64,000 nucleotides of DNA from JAPWJZ01 sp965279315. Lineage in GTDB: Bacteria; Pseudomonadota; Alphaproteobacteria; Micavibrionales; UBA2020. Within the stretch, counting starts at the first letter, position 1. Every line of letters begins with the position of its first letter. Both the position numbers and the translations under genes were made by a program. Positions 14,091 through 23,634 of this stretch are shown here, piece after piece. The notes under the pieces were generated by a model. That model had not been told where the DNA came from, did no database searches, and worked only from the letters and a program-made list of their open reading frames with translations. The DNA lies in contig OZ257145.1 in assembly GCA_965279315.1 (NCBI GenBank), positions 1,922,001-1,986,000 of the forward strand, in the 5' to 3' direction.

Positions 14091-15008
14091 ATGACACGCT
14101 TTAAAGGATCCTACGTCGCACTCGTCACCCCCTTCCGCAAGGGCAAGGTGGATGTCGACGCGTTCCAGAAGCTTGTCGAGTGGCATATCGCCAGCGGGAC
14201 TCATGGGCTTGTTCCTTGCGGGACAACGGGTGAAACGCCGACCCTGTCGGAAAGCGAACACAAATCCCTCATCAAAGCCTGCGTCGAGGCCGCGGACGGG
14301 CGTGTGCCGGTCATCGCGGGTACAGGCTCCAATTCGACCGAAACTGCGGTTGACCTGGCGCGCTTCGCTGACAAAAGCGGTGCTGATGGCATTCTAGTCG
14401 TAACGCCGTATTATAACAAGCCTACGCAGGAGGGTTTGTACCAGCATTACAAGGCCGTCAACGATGCGCAGGGCCTCCCCATCATTCTGTATAACGTGCC
14501 GGGCCGCACGGGCGTCGACCTGTCGGTTGAATCCGTCATCCGCTGCGCGGGCCTGAAGCGCGTCGCGGGCATCAAGGACGCGTCGGTCGATCTCAGCCGC
14601 CCGCTGGCCATTCGTGTGGCCTTGGGCGATGAATTCATCCAGCTGTCGGGCGAAGACGCAACGGTTGCCGCGTACCTTGCGCAGGGCGGCCATGGCTGCA
14701 TTTCGGTCACCGCCAACGTGGCGCCCCGTATCTGCGCCGACCTGCACATCAACTGGCAGCAGAAAAACTGGAAAGGTTTTGAAAAGGCGCGCGATGCGCT
14801 GCTGCCGCTGCATAAATACCTGTTCGCGGAGACCAACCCGTCGCCCGCCAAATACTGCCTCTCGCGCCTTGGCAAATGTTCCGAAGAAACCCGCCTGCCG
14901 CTCGTCCCCGTCACCGCGCCCACGCGCGCGAAACTGGATGAGGCGATGGAATTCGCCGGCATCTTCAAGCTCGGCAAAAAAACGCTGAAAAAGGCGGGGA
15001 AGCGCTGA
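14091..15008 (+). CDS. dapA: 4-hydroxy-tetrahydrodipicolinate synthase
   Basis: DapA condenses pyruvate with aspartate semialdehyde in lysine and diaminopimelate synthesis. It has 305 residues, slightly longer than the family norm (about 292), with a Lys-rich C-terminal extension (KLGKKTLKKAGKR). Signatures: FKGSYVALVTPF at the N-terminus, GTTGETPTLS (pyruvate-binding Thr-Thr), VTPYYNKPTQEG with the catalytic Tyr, YNVPGRTG, and VAGIKDAS with the Schiff-base lysine. smpB starts 9 bases after its stop, so the two probably share a transcript. Confidence 0.96.
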   Translation: MTRFKGSYVALVTPFRKGKVDVDAFQKLVEWHIASGTHGLVPCGTTGETPTLSESEHKSLIKACVEAADGRVPVIAGTGSNSTETAVDLARFADKSGADGILVVTPYYNKPTQEGLYQHYKAVNDAQGLPIILYNVPGRTGVDLSVESVIRCAGLKRVAGIKDASVDLSRPLAIRVALGDEFIQLSGEDATVAAYLAQGGHGCISVTANVAPRICADLHINWQQKNWKGFEKARDALLPLHKYLFAETNPSPAKYCLSRLGKCSEETRLPLVPVTAPTRAKLDEAMEFAGIFKLGKKTLKKAGKR

Positions 15009-15017
15009 TGCGCCGTC

Positions 15018-15515
15018 ATGACGGGAAAAAACAAAAGCCAGGGCAAGAAAGACCCGAATAACAAGACCGTCGCCATGAACCGCAAGGCGCGGTTCACGTA
15101 TTTTATCGAGGACACGATGGAGGCCGGCATCATGCTGACCGGCACCGAAGTGAAATCGCTCCGCACCGGACAGGCGAGCATCGCCGAAAGCTACGCCGCC
15201 GTGCAGGGCTCGGAAATCTTCCTCGTCAACGCCCATATCCCCGAATACACGAAATCAAACGCCAAGTGGCAGCATGAAGTGCGCCGCGCGCGGAAATTGC
15301 TGCTGCACAAAGGCCAGATGAGCAAGCTGATCGGCGCGGTGCAGCGCAAAGGCACCACGCTGATACCCTTGTCGGTCTATTTCAACGATCGCGGGATTGC
15401 GAAAGTCGAACTCGGCATCGCCACCGGCAAAAAACAGCACGACAAGCGCCAGACCGAAAAAGACCGCGACTGGCAGCGCGAAAAAGGCCGCGTGATGAGC
15501 GACAAGAACGCTTAA
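15018..15515 (+). CDS. smpB: SsrA-binding protein SmpB
   Basis: SmpB binds tmRNA and delivers it to stalled ribosomes in trans-translation. It has 165 residues. The OB-fold core is recognisable: NRKARFTYFIEDTMEAGIML, GTEVKSLRTGQASIAESYA and HIPEYTKSNAKWQHEVRRARKLLLHK. The basic C-terminal tail (KKQHDKRQTEKDRDWQREK) enters the mRNA channel. It carries a slightly extended Lys-rich N-terminus. It follows dapA closely. Confidence 0.97.
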   Translation: MTGKNKSQGKKDPNNKTVAMNRKARFTYFIEDTMEAGIMLTGTEVKSLRTGQASIAESYAAVQGSEIFLVNAHIPEYTKSNAKWQHEVRRARKLLLHKGQMSKLIGAVQRKGTTLIPLSVYFNDRGIAKVELGIATGKKQHDKRQTEKDRDWQREKGRVMSDKNA

Positions 15516-15537
15516 TTCATAAACCTCTATCTCTTCC

Positions 15538-15563
15538 GTAACCCCGGCCTTCGCCGGGCTTAC
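15538..15563. repeat. Solitary palindromic repeat end (GTAACC family)
   Basis: A 26-bp palindrome running from GTAACCCCGG to CGGGCTTAC. It matches one end of the 119-bp elements at 53441 and 56475. It is followed at 15589-15617 by three imperfect 10-bp direct repeats of the TTCGTGTAAA kind. Confidence 0.6.
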
Positions 15564-15647
15564 ATGCTGCTCTTATCAAATCGCCTCCATTCGTGTAAAT
15601 TTGTGTTCATTCGTGGGGAAAATACTACCCCAGCGCGGGAGCCCTCC

Positions 15648-16379
15648 ATGCCCTTCATCGTCACCGATTTCGACACCAACGACATTATCGATATGGAGGG
15701 CGATGTCGATGCGCGGTTTGCGCCGTGTTCGACGTTCAAGATCCCGCTCGCCCTGATGGGCTTTGATGCCAATATCCTCCATGACGGGCAGGGGCCGCTT
15801 TGGCATTACAAGCCGGAATACGATGAGCGCGCGCCTGTCATGATCGACGCATGGCGCAAGAGTTTCGACCCCGCCGGATGGCTGAAGGAATCCGCGATCT
15901 GGTATTCGCAGGTGCTGGCGGAAAAACTGGGCGCAGAGAAATTCGCGAAATATGTGGCGGCGTTCGACTACGGCAACGGCGATATTTCCGGCGATGCGGG
16001 CAAGAACAACGGCCTGACCAACAGCTGGCTTTCCAGCAGCTTGCAAATCTCGCCGCGCGAACAGATTGGTTTCCTGCGCCGGATGCTGGCGGGCAGGTTG
16101 CCGATCTCGGAATTCGCGCTGGGCAAAACCGCGCCGCTGCTCTTTGCAGGTGAAATCGGCGGCGGGCGTTTGTTCGGCAAGACCGGCACCGGCTTCGCCG
16201 ACCGCGCCGCCAAAAAACAGCGCGGCTGGTATATCGGCTGGCTGGAACGCGGCCCGCGCAAGTTCATTTACGCAGGTCTCTTTGATTACGCAGGCCCCGA
16301 CTTCGCGGGAAAATACGCGCGCGGTATCATGACCGATGTGCTGAACCGGCTCTGTAACAGCAGTGATGTGCCGGGGTAA
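15648..16379 (+). CDS. Class D (OXA-type) beta-lactamase-like protein without signal peptide
   Basis: The protein has 243 residues from the ATG at 15648, which has a GGGAG ribosome-binding site; the upstream frame to 15564 gives no signal peptide. Class D motifs are present and in order: S28-TFK31 (nucleophile and carboxylated Lys), the Trp/Tyr run IWYSQ, Y108-G109-N110 and K178-T-G180. Class D enzymes normally act in the periplasm and need an N-terminal signal. Here the mature-like sequence starts directly at MPFIVTDFD, so export is uncertain. It could be a cytosolic paralogue with another hydrolytic role, or the start may be a non-ATG codon. Confidence 0.78.
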   Translation: MPFIVTDFDTNDIIDMEGDVDARFAPCSTFKIPLALMGFDANILHDGQGPLWHYKPEYDERAPVMIDAWRKSFDPAGWLKESAIWYSQVLAEKLGAEKFAKYVAAFDYGNGDISGDAGKNNGLTNSWLSSSLQISPREQIGFLRRMLAGRLPISEFALGKTAPLLFAGEIGGGRLFGKTGTGFADRAAKKQRGWYIGWLERGPRKFIYAGLFDYAGPDFAGKYARGIMTDVLNRLCNSSDVPG

Positions 16380-16391
16380 AGATCAACATAC

Positions 16392-16471
16392 GTCATCCCC
16401 GCGAAAGCGGGGATCTCGGGGTGTGACAGGGCGCATAAAGCCAATGGGATCCCCGCTTTCGCGGGGATGAC
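16392..16471. repeat. 80-bp palindromic repeat, family A
   Basis: It has the same ends as the copy at 9891 and the same 80-bp length, with an unrelated middle. It lies between convergent genes. Confidence 0.85.
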
Positions 16472-16478
16472 ACCTGCA

Positions 16479-16958
16479 TTAACCTCTGTCAAAAGCTTCT
16501 TTCAGCTTCTTCGCATCCAGCTTGACCATCTGCCACATCGCCTCGTTCATGGCTTGCCGCTTTTTCTTGTTCTTGCTGGTCTGCCATTTCATGATCTGGT
16601 CGGGGAAAACCTGCCAGCGGATGCCGTATTTATCAATCACCCAGCCGCATTGCACCGGCTGGCCGCCGCCACTGGAAAGTTTTTTCCAGTATGTGTCGAT
16701 CTCGCGCTGCGTCTTGCACGGCACGGTCATGGAGAATGAATCGTTGAACTCTTTGGGAACGAAGCCATTCAGCAGCATGATTTTCTGCCCGCGCACGGTC
16801 AGCTCGATCGTCAGCACAGAGCCTTCTTTGACACCCATCGGGTTCGGCCCCCAATAGGATGTCGCGCCGATCTTGGTGTCCTTGAAAACGGATTTGTAAA
16901 ATTTGGCCATCTCCGACGCCTTGTCGTTCGACCAGATGCAGATGTAGTTTTTTGCCAT
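16479..16958 (-). CDS. VOC/PhnB-family protein (3-demethylubiquinone-9 3-methyltransferase-like fold)
   Basis: The protein has 159 residues from the ATG at 16958, behind a GGGAGAATTC ribosome-binding site; the longer frame runs into a repeat. The sequence follows the PhnB family: ICIWSNDKASEMAKFYKSVF, GQKIMLLNG, FNDSFSMTVPCKTQREIDTYW, GWVIDKYGIRWQVFP. These are small glyoxalase-fold proteins of unassigned substrate, not true ubiquinone methyltransferases despite the database name. The C-terminal 30 residues are Lys-rich and helical. Confidence 0.82.
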   Translation of the reverse strand: MAKNYICIWSNDKASEMAKFYKSVFKDTKIGATSYWGPNPMGVKEGSVLTIELTVRGQKIMLLNGFVPKEFNDSFSMTVPCKTQREIDTYWKKLSSGGGQPVQCGWVIDKYGIRWQVFPDQIMKWQTSKNKKKRQAMNEAMWQMVKLDAKKLKEAFDRG

Positions 16959-17040
16959 GCGTGAATTCTCCCTTGGGGTGAAGTGTAGCGCGCGGCTGTA
17001 ATGCTGTATAGGGGCGACGCGATATTGAAGCGGGCGTGCT

Positions 17041-17188
17041 TCCCTTCTCCTTTGGGAGAAGGAGGGGCCCGTCGCTCTTTCTTGCGGCGGGAGGATGAGG
17101 GTACTCCGTCGGCGTCGGGCTTTCACGTTGACCAAGTACCCTCACCTCTGTCGCTTCGCGACATCTCCTCTCCCAAAAGGAGAGGAGA
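17041..17188. repeat. Palindromic repeat, family B (about 150 bp)
   Basis: One end is CTTCTCCTTTGGGAGAAGG and the other is a CTCCTCTCCCAAAAGGAGAG hairpin. The 17135-17188 part (GTACCCTCACCTCTGTCGC) is the reverse complement of the copy at 22645. It occupies most of the 327-bp gap between the VOC gene and recA. Confidence 0.75.
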
Positions 17189-17195
17189 AAAAGTA

Positions 17196-17227
17196 AACGG
17201 CCCGCCTCGGGAAGAAGGCGGGCCGTT
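17196..17227 (-). terminator. Terminator of recA
   Basis: An 11-bp perfect stem, AACGGCCCGCC/GGCGGGCCGTT, with a 10-base loop. In the minus direction a T-rich run (TTTACTTTTTC) follows. Confidence 0.85.
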
Positions 17228-17285
17228 CGGGGTAAGAAGAAAGCAATGGCTACGTCTGTTGTGTGTGAGCGGGGGTTATCAGGGG

Positions 17286-18431
<1,146 letters not shown>

Positions 18432-18531
18432 GTGATTTATCCTCTTTTTCGATCGTTGATCAATCTCAAACTCGGTCTTACCCCGGTTCGATCTATAAAT
18501 CCACTGTACCTATTTCGTTCTCATGGCACAA

Positions 18532-18545
18532 GAACAAAATAGAAC
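18532..18545 (-). promoter_or_regulatory. Possible LexA/SOS box upstream of recA
   Basis: On the minus strand GTTC-TATTTT-GTTC. Alphaproteobacterial LexA sites are GTTC-N7-GTTC; here the spacer is 6, one base short. It is about 100 bases upstream of the recA start region. Confidence 0.4.
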
Positions 18546-18594
18546 AAAAACGATACAAATTTTCTTGACAAACGATTTCAATGGGATAGGTGGG

Positions 18595-20469
18595 CTATTC
18601 CGAGAACACGAAGTTGAAACAAGGGCTTATTTCAAGCGTGTCGCCCGTTTGCACATTGCGCCATTTTCCGGGCGTTTCTTCCGTCAGGTCGCCTTGCCGG
18701 ATGCCGGGTCCGAACAGGATGAAGTCTTCGAAGGGATACGGCCATTGATAATCGATGCGCTGGCGCGTCGCGCGGGAATCCGTATCCGTGATTTTTTCGC
18801 GTTGCAGGGCGACATCGCGCTTGTCGCCGTTTCGCGTTTCGATGCCAAGCATCAGGCGGGTGCCCGCCTCGCCGCGGATCAGCGCAACGACATCGGCAAG
18901 CGCGGGCGGCAGCGGTTCGCCGTTGATGGCGACGACGCGGTCGCCTGCCGCAATGCCCGCTTTTTCAGCAGGGGAGCCGGGCATCGTGCCAGCCGACACA
19001 ACGCCGCCGCCGCCGTCCTGGGCAAGGCGCAGGCCGATGCCGCTGAAAACAGTCGCGGGAGAGGGCAGCAGCCGGAATATATGCTCGTCGCGTTTTGATC
19101 CGGGGTCGCGGCAGGTTTTGTACAGCGTCTTGCTGCCCCAGTTTTTGTTAAGGATAAGGAGCGAGGGGGTGGCGTTCGTATCAAGCCTCTCTGTGCCCTT
19201 GCCCGCAAGAATGACCTGCAAGCCGTCGCTGCCGATTTTCAGGCTGCCGTTGCCCGTGCAAATGGTATCGACGCTGTTGCTGAAATGTAATCCGCTTTGT
19301 CGGTTCACTTCTTCCTGTGCTTCGCAATTATAGTCTTTTTTCACAACTTGCAGCGGCAAAGATGCCGGATCAAGCGGCAAGCGGCGCAGGGTGCGTTTCA
19401 GTGAATTTTCGTTGATTATCCTGACGCCTTGCCCTGTCAGGAAATCCGGCGGCAGTTTTCGGGCCTGAACCATTGTCGCGACGAGGGTGAGCGCGTCTTT
19501 TATCTGCTGGTTTTCCGTGGCGGCTGCCCAGTCGTTATATATGCGCGCGCTTTCCGCGTAATCGGGCGTGTAGGGTTGTGGCTGTTCTTCGCGCGGCAGC
19601 TTCGGCTTCGGCATATCTTTTTCGCGGGCGTCGCGGGCGGCCACCTGCGCGGCGTAATCATTGTCGCAGGTATCGGATATCCTGACATCGGCTTCGGCAG
19701 TGATCGCGACGCGGCGGGTCTTGCCGTCGGCGTCGGTTGCGGTCCAGATATACGCGCCGGGCGCGGTGTCGAATTTCTTTTTCAGGTCGTCGGATATGGG
19801 CGCGTCGTCTTTTTTCCAGGCAAGGCAGCGATCGAGAAGCACGCTGTCGAGCGCGGGATCGAGGCGTAGCTCCATGAAATCGTCTTCAAGATCGTTCAGC
19901 CCCGGCGCCATCACGCGCACGTCGTTGCGGCGGCCGTCGGCGAGGTTGAAAACCTCCACGCTGACCAGCAGAGATCCATCCAGGTATAAAAGCGGTTTCC
20001 AGCCTTTGACGGTATCGCGGCCGCCATTACCGTCGAAATGAATGCCATGCGCCGACGGTATGCTGCGCGCATTCGCGAAGGTGACAGGTTTTTGGCGGTT
20101 CAGCTGCGCGTGCAGCGCGGCCGAGGTTCTTTCCGCCGCGATGCGGTTGTCATCGACCGCGCGCTTTAGCGTGGATAATTCATTGCGCAGCTGCGCGACG
20201 GAATCGCGCAGGTCCTGCGCCTCGGCCGCCTGGGTCTGTGCCATCCCGGCCGTTTCGCGGGCCAGCGCCCGCGCGGCCTGCGCCGTATCATCGCGCGCCT
20301 GTGCGATGTCGCGCTTCAAAAGGTCGCGGTCGGCCTGCGCGCGGTTTTGGGCGATGTCGATGTTTTCAATCGTGCGCGTGTTCAGCATCACCGACACCGC
20401 AAGGCAGGCGATGACGAACCAGCACAGCGCGGACAAAACGGCGAGGGGATTTTTAAAAAACGGATGCAT
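18595..20469 (-). CDS. Membrane-anchored coiled-coil PDZ protein
   Basis: The protein has 624 residues from the ATG at 20469 (MHPFFKNP); a codon at 20484 is alternative. A single membrane helix (about 10-32: VLSALCWFVIACLAVSVML) is followed by a coiled coil (about 40-125, rich in Ala/Arg/Gln heptads). A large unassigned region follows with few cysteines. Residues about 470-560 form a PDZ domain (GIGLRLAQDGGGGVVSAG, SPAEKAGIAAGDRVVAINGEPLP). No protease triad is seen, so it is probably a scaffold rather than an HtrA protease. It has no obvious operon partner. Confidence 0.7.
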   Translation of the reverse strand: MHPFFKNPLAVLSALCWFVIACLAVSVMLNTRTIENIDIAQNRAQADRDLLKRDIAQARDDTAQAARALARETAGMAQTQAAEAQDLRDSVAQLRNELSTLKRAVDDNRIAAERTSAALHAQLNRQKPVTFANARSIPSAHGIHFDGNGGRDTVKGWKPLLYLDGSLLVSVEVFNLADGRRNDVRVMAPGLNDLEDDFMELRLDPALDSVLLDRCLAWKKDDAPISDDLKKKFDTAPGAYIWTATDADGKTRRVAITAEADVRISDTCDNDYAAQVAARDAREKDMPKPKLPREEQPQPYTPDYAESARIYNDWAAATENQQIKDALTLVATMVQARKLPPDFLTGQGVRIINENSLKRTLRRLPLDPASLPLQVVKKDYNCEAQEEVNRQSGLHFSNSVDTICTGNGSLKIGSDGLQVILAGKGTERLDTNATPSLLILNKNWGSKTLYKTCRDPGSKRDEHIFRLLPSPATVFSGIGLRLAQDGGGGVVSAGTMPGSPAEKAGIAAGDRVVAINGEPLPPALADVVALIRGEAGTRLMLGIETRNGDKRDVALQREKITDTDSRATRQRIDYQWPYPFEDFILFGPGIRQGDLTEETPGKWRNVQTGDTLEISPCFNFVFSE

Positions 20470-20535
20470 GTAAAAGTATAACACCCAATCGTTTAGAAAC
20501 CGGTAAAGCCGGCTTAAACCATGGATATCATGCTT

Positions 20536-21363
20536 TTAATATACGGGCGGCGATGCGGGCGCGGGGCCTGCGTTCTGGCCGAGGGTTTTGAGGATGTCGG
20601 TCAAAACGCCGCTTGCGCCGATGCGGAATTTATCGACGCTGATCCAGTTTTTGCCCATCATGCTTTCTGTGAGCGCGATGTATTGCGCGCCGTCGCCGAC
20701 GGTTTTCACGCCGCCGGAAATTTTCACGCCCGCGTCGAAACCGGTGTCGCGGATCGATTGCAGCATCGTGGCCGCAGCCTCCAGCGATGCGCCGCCGGTT
20801 GCGTGTTTGCCCGTCGATGTCTTTAAAAAATCCGCGCCCGCATCGAGCGCGAGGACGGATGCCGCGTATAAATCTTTATAATCGGTGAAAACGGAACTCT
20901 CCAAAATCACTTTCAGTTTTACGCCCGCGCCGCATTCGGCGCGGCAAACGCGCAGCAATTCCGCTGCTTTTTCCACGTTTCCGTTTAAAAATGAATCATG
21001 GTCGAGCACGATGTCGATTTCGTTCGCGCCGGATTTGATCGCGGCGCGCGTGTCGGCCGCCGTTTTTTCCGGCGTACCTGCGCCCGACGGAAAGTTGATG
21101 ACGGTCGCGCGGTTGATGCCTTTTTGCGCGGTCGCGTTGAAAGTTTGCGTGAGAAACTGCGGATAAACGCACGTCGCCGCAACATGCCCCAATTTTCCCT
21201 GGTCCGCTTTTGCGATCAGCGTGTCGATGACGGCGGGGGTGTCGGTGTCATTCAAACTGGTGAGGTCGAGGCTGTGAAAAGTTGTCAGCGCGGCGGTTTC
21301 GGAAGCGGGGGCCGCTTTTGCTTTTTCGACAAGACCGGCGAGGGTGCCGGGAAAATTTTTCAT
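20536..21363 (-). CDS. deoC: Deoxyribose-phosphate aldolase
   Basis: DeoC cleaves 2-deoxyribose 5-phosphate to glyceraldehyde 3-phosphate and acetaldehyde in deoxynucleoside breakdown. It has 275 residues from the ATG at 21363, behind AAGGAT; the longer frame lacks support. Motifs: SLDLTSLNDTDT, INFPSGAG, ANEIDIVLDHDSFL, VKLKVILESS and FLKTSTGKHATGGAS with the Schiff-base lysine. The DeoA/DeoD partners are not adjacent. Confidence 0.94.
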   Translation of the reverse strand: MKNFPGTLAGLVEKAKAAPASETAALTTFHSLDLTSLNDTDTPAVIDTLIAKADQGKLGHVAATCVYPQFLTQTFNATAQKGINRATVINFPSGAGTPEKTAADTRAAIKSGANEIDIVLDHDSFLNGNVEKAAELLRVCRAECGAGVKLKVILESSVFTDYKDLYAASVLALDAGADFLKTSTGKHATGGASLEAAATMLQSIRDTGFDAGVKISGGVKTVGDGAQYIALTESMMGKNWISVDKFRIGASGVLTDILKTLGQNAGPAPASPPVY

Positions 21364-21429
21364 CCGCAAAATATCCTTTTTTCTGGTTTGTGCCTTATCC
21401 TCGCATGATGCAGGGTTATGGTCAAACAA

Positions 21430-21932
21430 GATTGAGATTATATAATAATTACAATGGCTTAAAATATACTCAAACCCTGTTTAAGTGTTTCGCCGGAAAT
21501 CGGCGGCGCGATTTTTTAACCCGTTGATATATAACGATTCTAAAAAGCCAAAATGCAAAATCATGATTCCAAAGCCCTTTGAATAATAACGGTTTTTTCG
21601 AATGCGCTATGTGCAAAAACCCCCGTAAAACCCCCCGTAAAACGGTGTCGGAAGGCCATGTCCGAAAATGGCTGGTTGCACCTATCAAGAGGGTGTTTAT
21701 TTGACATAAACCACCGACTCGGGTAGTCTTTACTCCATGCCGAGTGCATCTACCAGGCCGGTTTTACCAGTGGCTCTGTTTCCCCGCCTGTTCTCCGCAC
21801 GACCTGCAAAACAGCCATGTGTTGCCGCTCTTTAAAAAGCGGTTGAGGCAGGTCATATCGGAGAAAAATCATGGACACCAATCCATCTATATCACGACGC
21901 GCGCAATCCCTCGTCACGGGAGAGCAGGCATC
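21430..21932 (+). other. 503-bp intergenic region with one promoter
   Basis: The region is AT-rich. TTGACA (21703-21708), 17 bases, TAGTCT (21726-21731) is a good sigma-70 promoter pointing right. CCCCCGTAAAA is repeated twice around 21618-21640. An in-frame extension of the downstream gene to 21744 is possible but has no ribosome-binding site. Nothing else is recognisable. Confidence 0.55.
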
Positions 21933-22616
21933 ATGAGAACCGACGTCGAATACACGAATGGCGAAGACGAATACAGCGTCATGATCGTCTGGCACAAATG
22001 GCCGGATGAAAAAACGGTCACGGCGCTTGCCGCGACATATCAGGGCGAGGATCTGGTGGCGCGGCTTGCCGCGCTTGGCAAGATCAAAACCATCGAGCGC
22101 ACCCGCGACGGCGGCCGCAGCGACGGCCCGGGCGGCGAGCCCGCCGTGCAACGCTGGCACGATAACGGCCAGCCGGAGACGGAAGAACACTGGCGCAAGG
22201 GCAAGCAGCATGACGCGGCGGACGGCCGCCCCGCCAAACGCAGCTACACGCAAGACGGCGTGCTGCGCCATCAGTCGCGCTATAACAAGGGCATCCCCGA
22301 AGACAGCGCGAGCGGCGATCCCGCCGTGCAGATGTTCAACGCCGACGGCACGCGCTACCGCATCGACCGTTTCCGCCGCGGCAAGCACAATGACGGCGCA
22401 GACGGATCGCCCGCCCAGCAATTTTTCAGCGCCGCCGGCCAGCTGCAGCGCAGCGAACGCATGGTCGACGGCAAAATGCAGGACACCCCCGACGGCCGCC
22501 CCGCGCTCGAGGAATTCAACGCCGCCGGTCTGCGCATCCACGCGGAATGCTATACAAATGACGAGCGCACGAAAGTCATCCCCGCATCCCCCACGCCCGG
22601 CAGGCAATGCCCATGA
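21933..22616 (+). CDS. YwqK/MORN-like repeat protein
   Basis: The protein has 227 residues from the ATG at 21933, after a GGGAGAGCAGGC stretch. The first 60 residues are unassigned (TNGEDEYSVMIVWHKW). The rest is four tandem repeats of about 32 residues with the pattern G-x-PAVQRWHDNGQPETEEHWRKGK-x-HD: a Trp/Phe, then a D/N-G turn, then a charged strand and G-K. These resemble MORN/YwqK antitoxin-like beta-hairpin repeats. Function is unknown; possibly a ligand-binding or toxin-neutralising surface. A promoter lies at 21703. Confidence 0.6.
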   Translation: MRTDVEYTNGEDEYSVMIVWHKWPDEKTVTALAATYQGEDLVARLAALGKIKTIERTRDGGRSDGPGGEPAVQRWHDNGQPETEEHWRKGKQHDAADGRPAKRSYTQDGVLRHQSRYNKGIPEDSASGDPAVQMFNADGTRYRIDRFRRGKHNDGADGSPAQQFFSAAGQLQRSERMVDGKMQDTPDGRPALEEFNAAGLRIHAECYTNDERTKVIPASPTPGRQCP

Positions 22617-22644
22617 AGCATTTCAAGATTTAAATTATCCCGCC

Positions 22645-22706
22645 TTTCTCCTCTCCTTTGGGAGAGGAGATGTCGCGTCAGCGACAGAGGTGAGGGTACT
22701 TGGTCG
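22645..22706. repeat. Palindromic repeat, family B (single end)
   Basis: It carries a CTCTCCTTTGGGAGAGGAG hairpin followed by GCGACAGAGGTGAGGGTAC. It is in inverse orientation to the right part of the copy at 17041-17188. Confidence 0.7.
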
Positions 22707-22881
22707 GCATACGCGCCATGATATCGCGCATGTGTCCCCGTATATCCCGCTGTGTCACATGATGCGGCACATCCACCGCGACTACCCTTGTCTTTCGCGC
22801 CATGCGGCGCGTATAAATGAATAATGATAGTCACTCGATATAAGTGTGTGTCACCAGATATTCTTAAGTAATTAGGTAAAA

Positions 22882-23577
22882 ATGAAAAAATTTGGAATTA
22901 TATTCTCGATTCTGATGGTTGTGTGTATCGTCTACACGTTTTTTATTATGAATGATGGCGAAAAATCAGGTTATCCATCCCAAGGTGGGCACGTTAATGC
23001 TCTTTCATATTTTAATACAGTAACCGTAGATGTCTTTATTGTTGAGCTTTCTCCGCATAGCGCTCCGGATATTAACGGCAGGCCTGAGAAAAGCAATCAA
23101 GCGGATAGTCTATCTTTTAAAAATGCGGTTATCGAAGCTGCGCGAGAAAAGTTCGGCACTGATAATATTTTAATTGGTGGATATGAAGATCCTTATACGT
23201 TTTTATCTAATCCGTTCAATCTCGCCATTAAATTATACGTTTCTCGTGATTTGAGTGAAGACAGGGTTAATTACCAGCTAAAAATCATCCGCTCGAATTT
23301 GTTTTCAATATTTCTGCGTGGACTGGCATCCGAAAAAGCGATGTCTGAATACAATAGCGTATCCCCAGCTCTTGCGAATGAGATATTGAAAACTGAAAAT
23401 CCCTTCGTTTATTGGGAAAAAAATGCTTATTTTCGGACGCAAACATATGATCCCAGGAAAATTGATAATGAAGATTGGCATGAGTTGTCCAAATTAGTTG
23501 TCGAAAAAATGGATCCCAAATTTCTAGAAACCCGCAACCTAGAAAACGCAATTTTGAATAAAGCCGCGCAGAAGTAG
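22882..23577 (+). CDS. Membrane-anchored hypothetical protein, AT-rich
   Basis: The protein has 231 residues. It starts with a membrane helix or uncleaved signal (KKFGIIFSILMVVCIVYTFFIM) and continues as a mixed alpha/beta extracytoplasmic domain without recognised motifs. GC content is clearly lower than the surroundings (about 40 %), as in the next two genes on the opposite strand, so this 2.4-kb stretch looks horizontally acquired. No partner or function can be proposed. Confidence 0.6.
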   Translation: MKKFGIIFSILMVVCIVYTFFIMNDGEKSGYPSQGGHVNALSYFNTVTVDVFIVELSPHSAPDINGRPEKSNQADSLSFKNAVIEAAREKFGTDNILIGGYEDPYTFLSNPFNLAIKLYVSRDLSEDRVNYQLKIIRSNLFSIFLRGLASEKAMSEYNSVSPALANEILKTENPFVYWEKNAYFRTQTYDPRKIDNEDWHELSKLVVEKMDPKFLETRNLENAILNKAAQK

Positions 23578-23634
23578 AGGCATTATATCCACAGATTATA
23601 ATATTTTTTTTTGCTAGCCGGGAGGAGATATTCC

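Noticed and set aside
14043..14261. N-terminal extension of the transglycosylase to 14261
   Set aside because: It would run into the divergent dapA gene and remove the signal peptide from the N-terminus.
15589..15617. TTCGTGTAAA-type 10-bp repeats as an iteron origin
   Set aside because: Only three imperfect units, no replication gene nearby; similar strings are common dispersed repeats.
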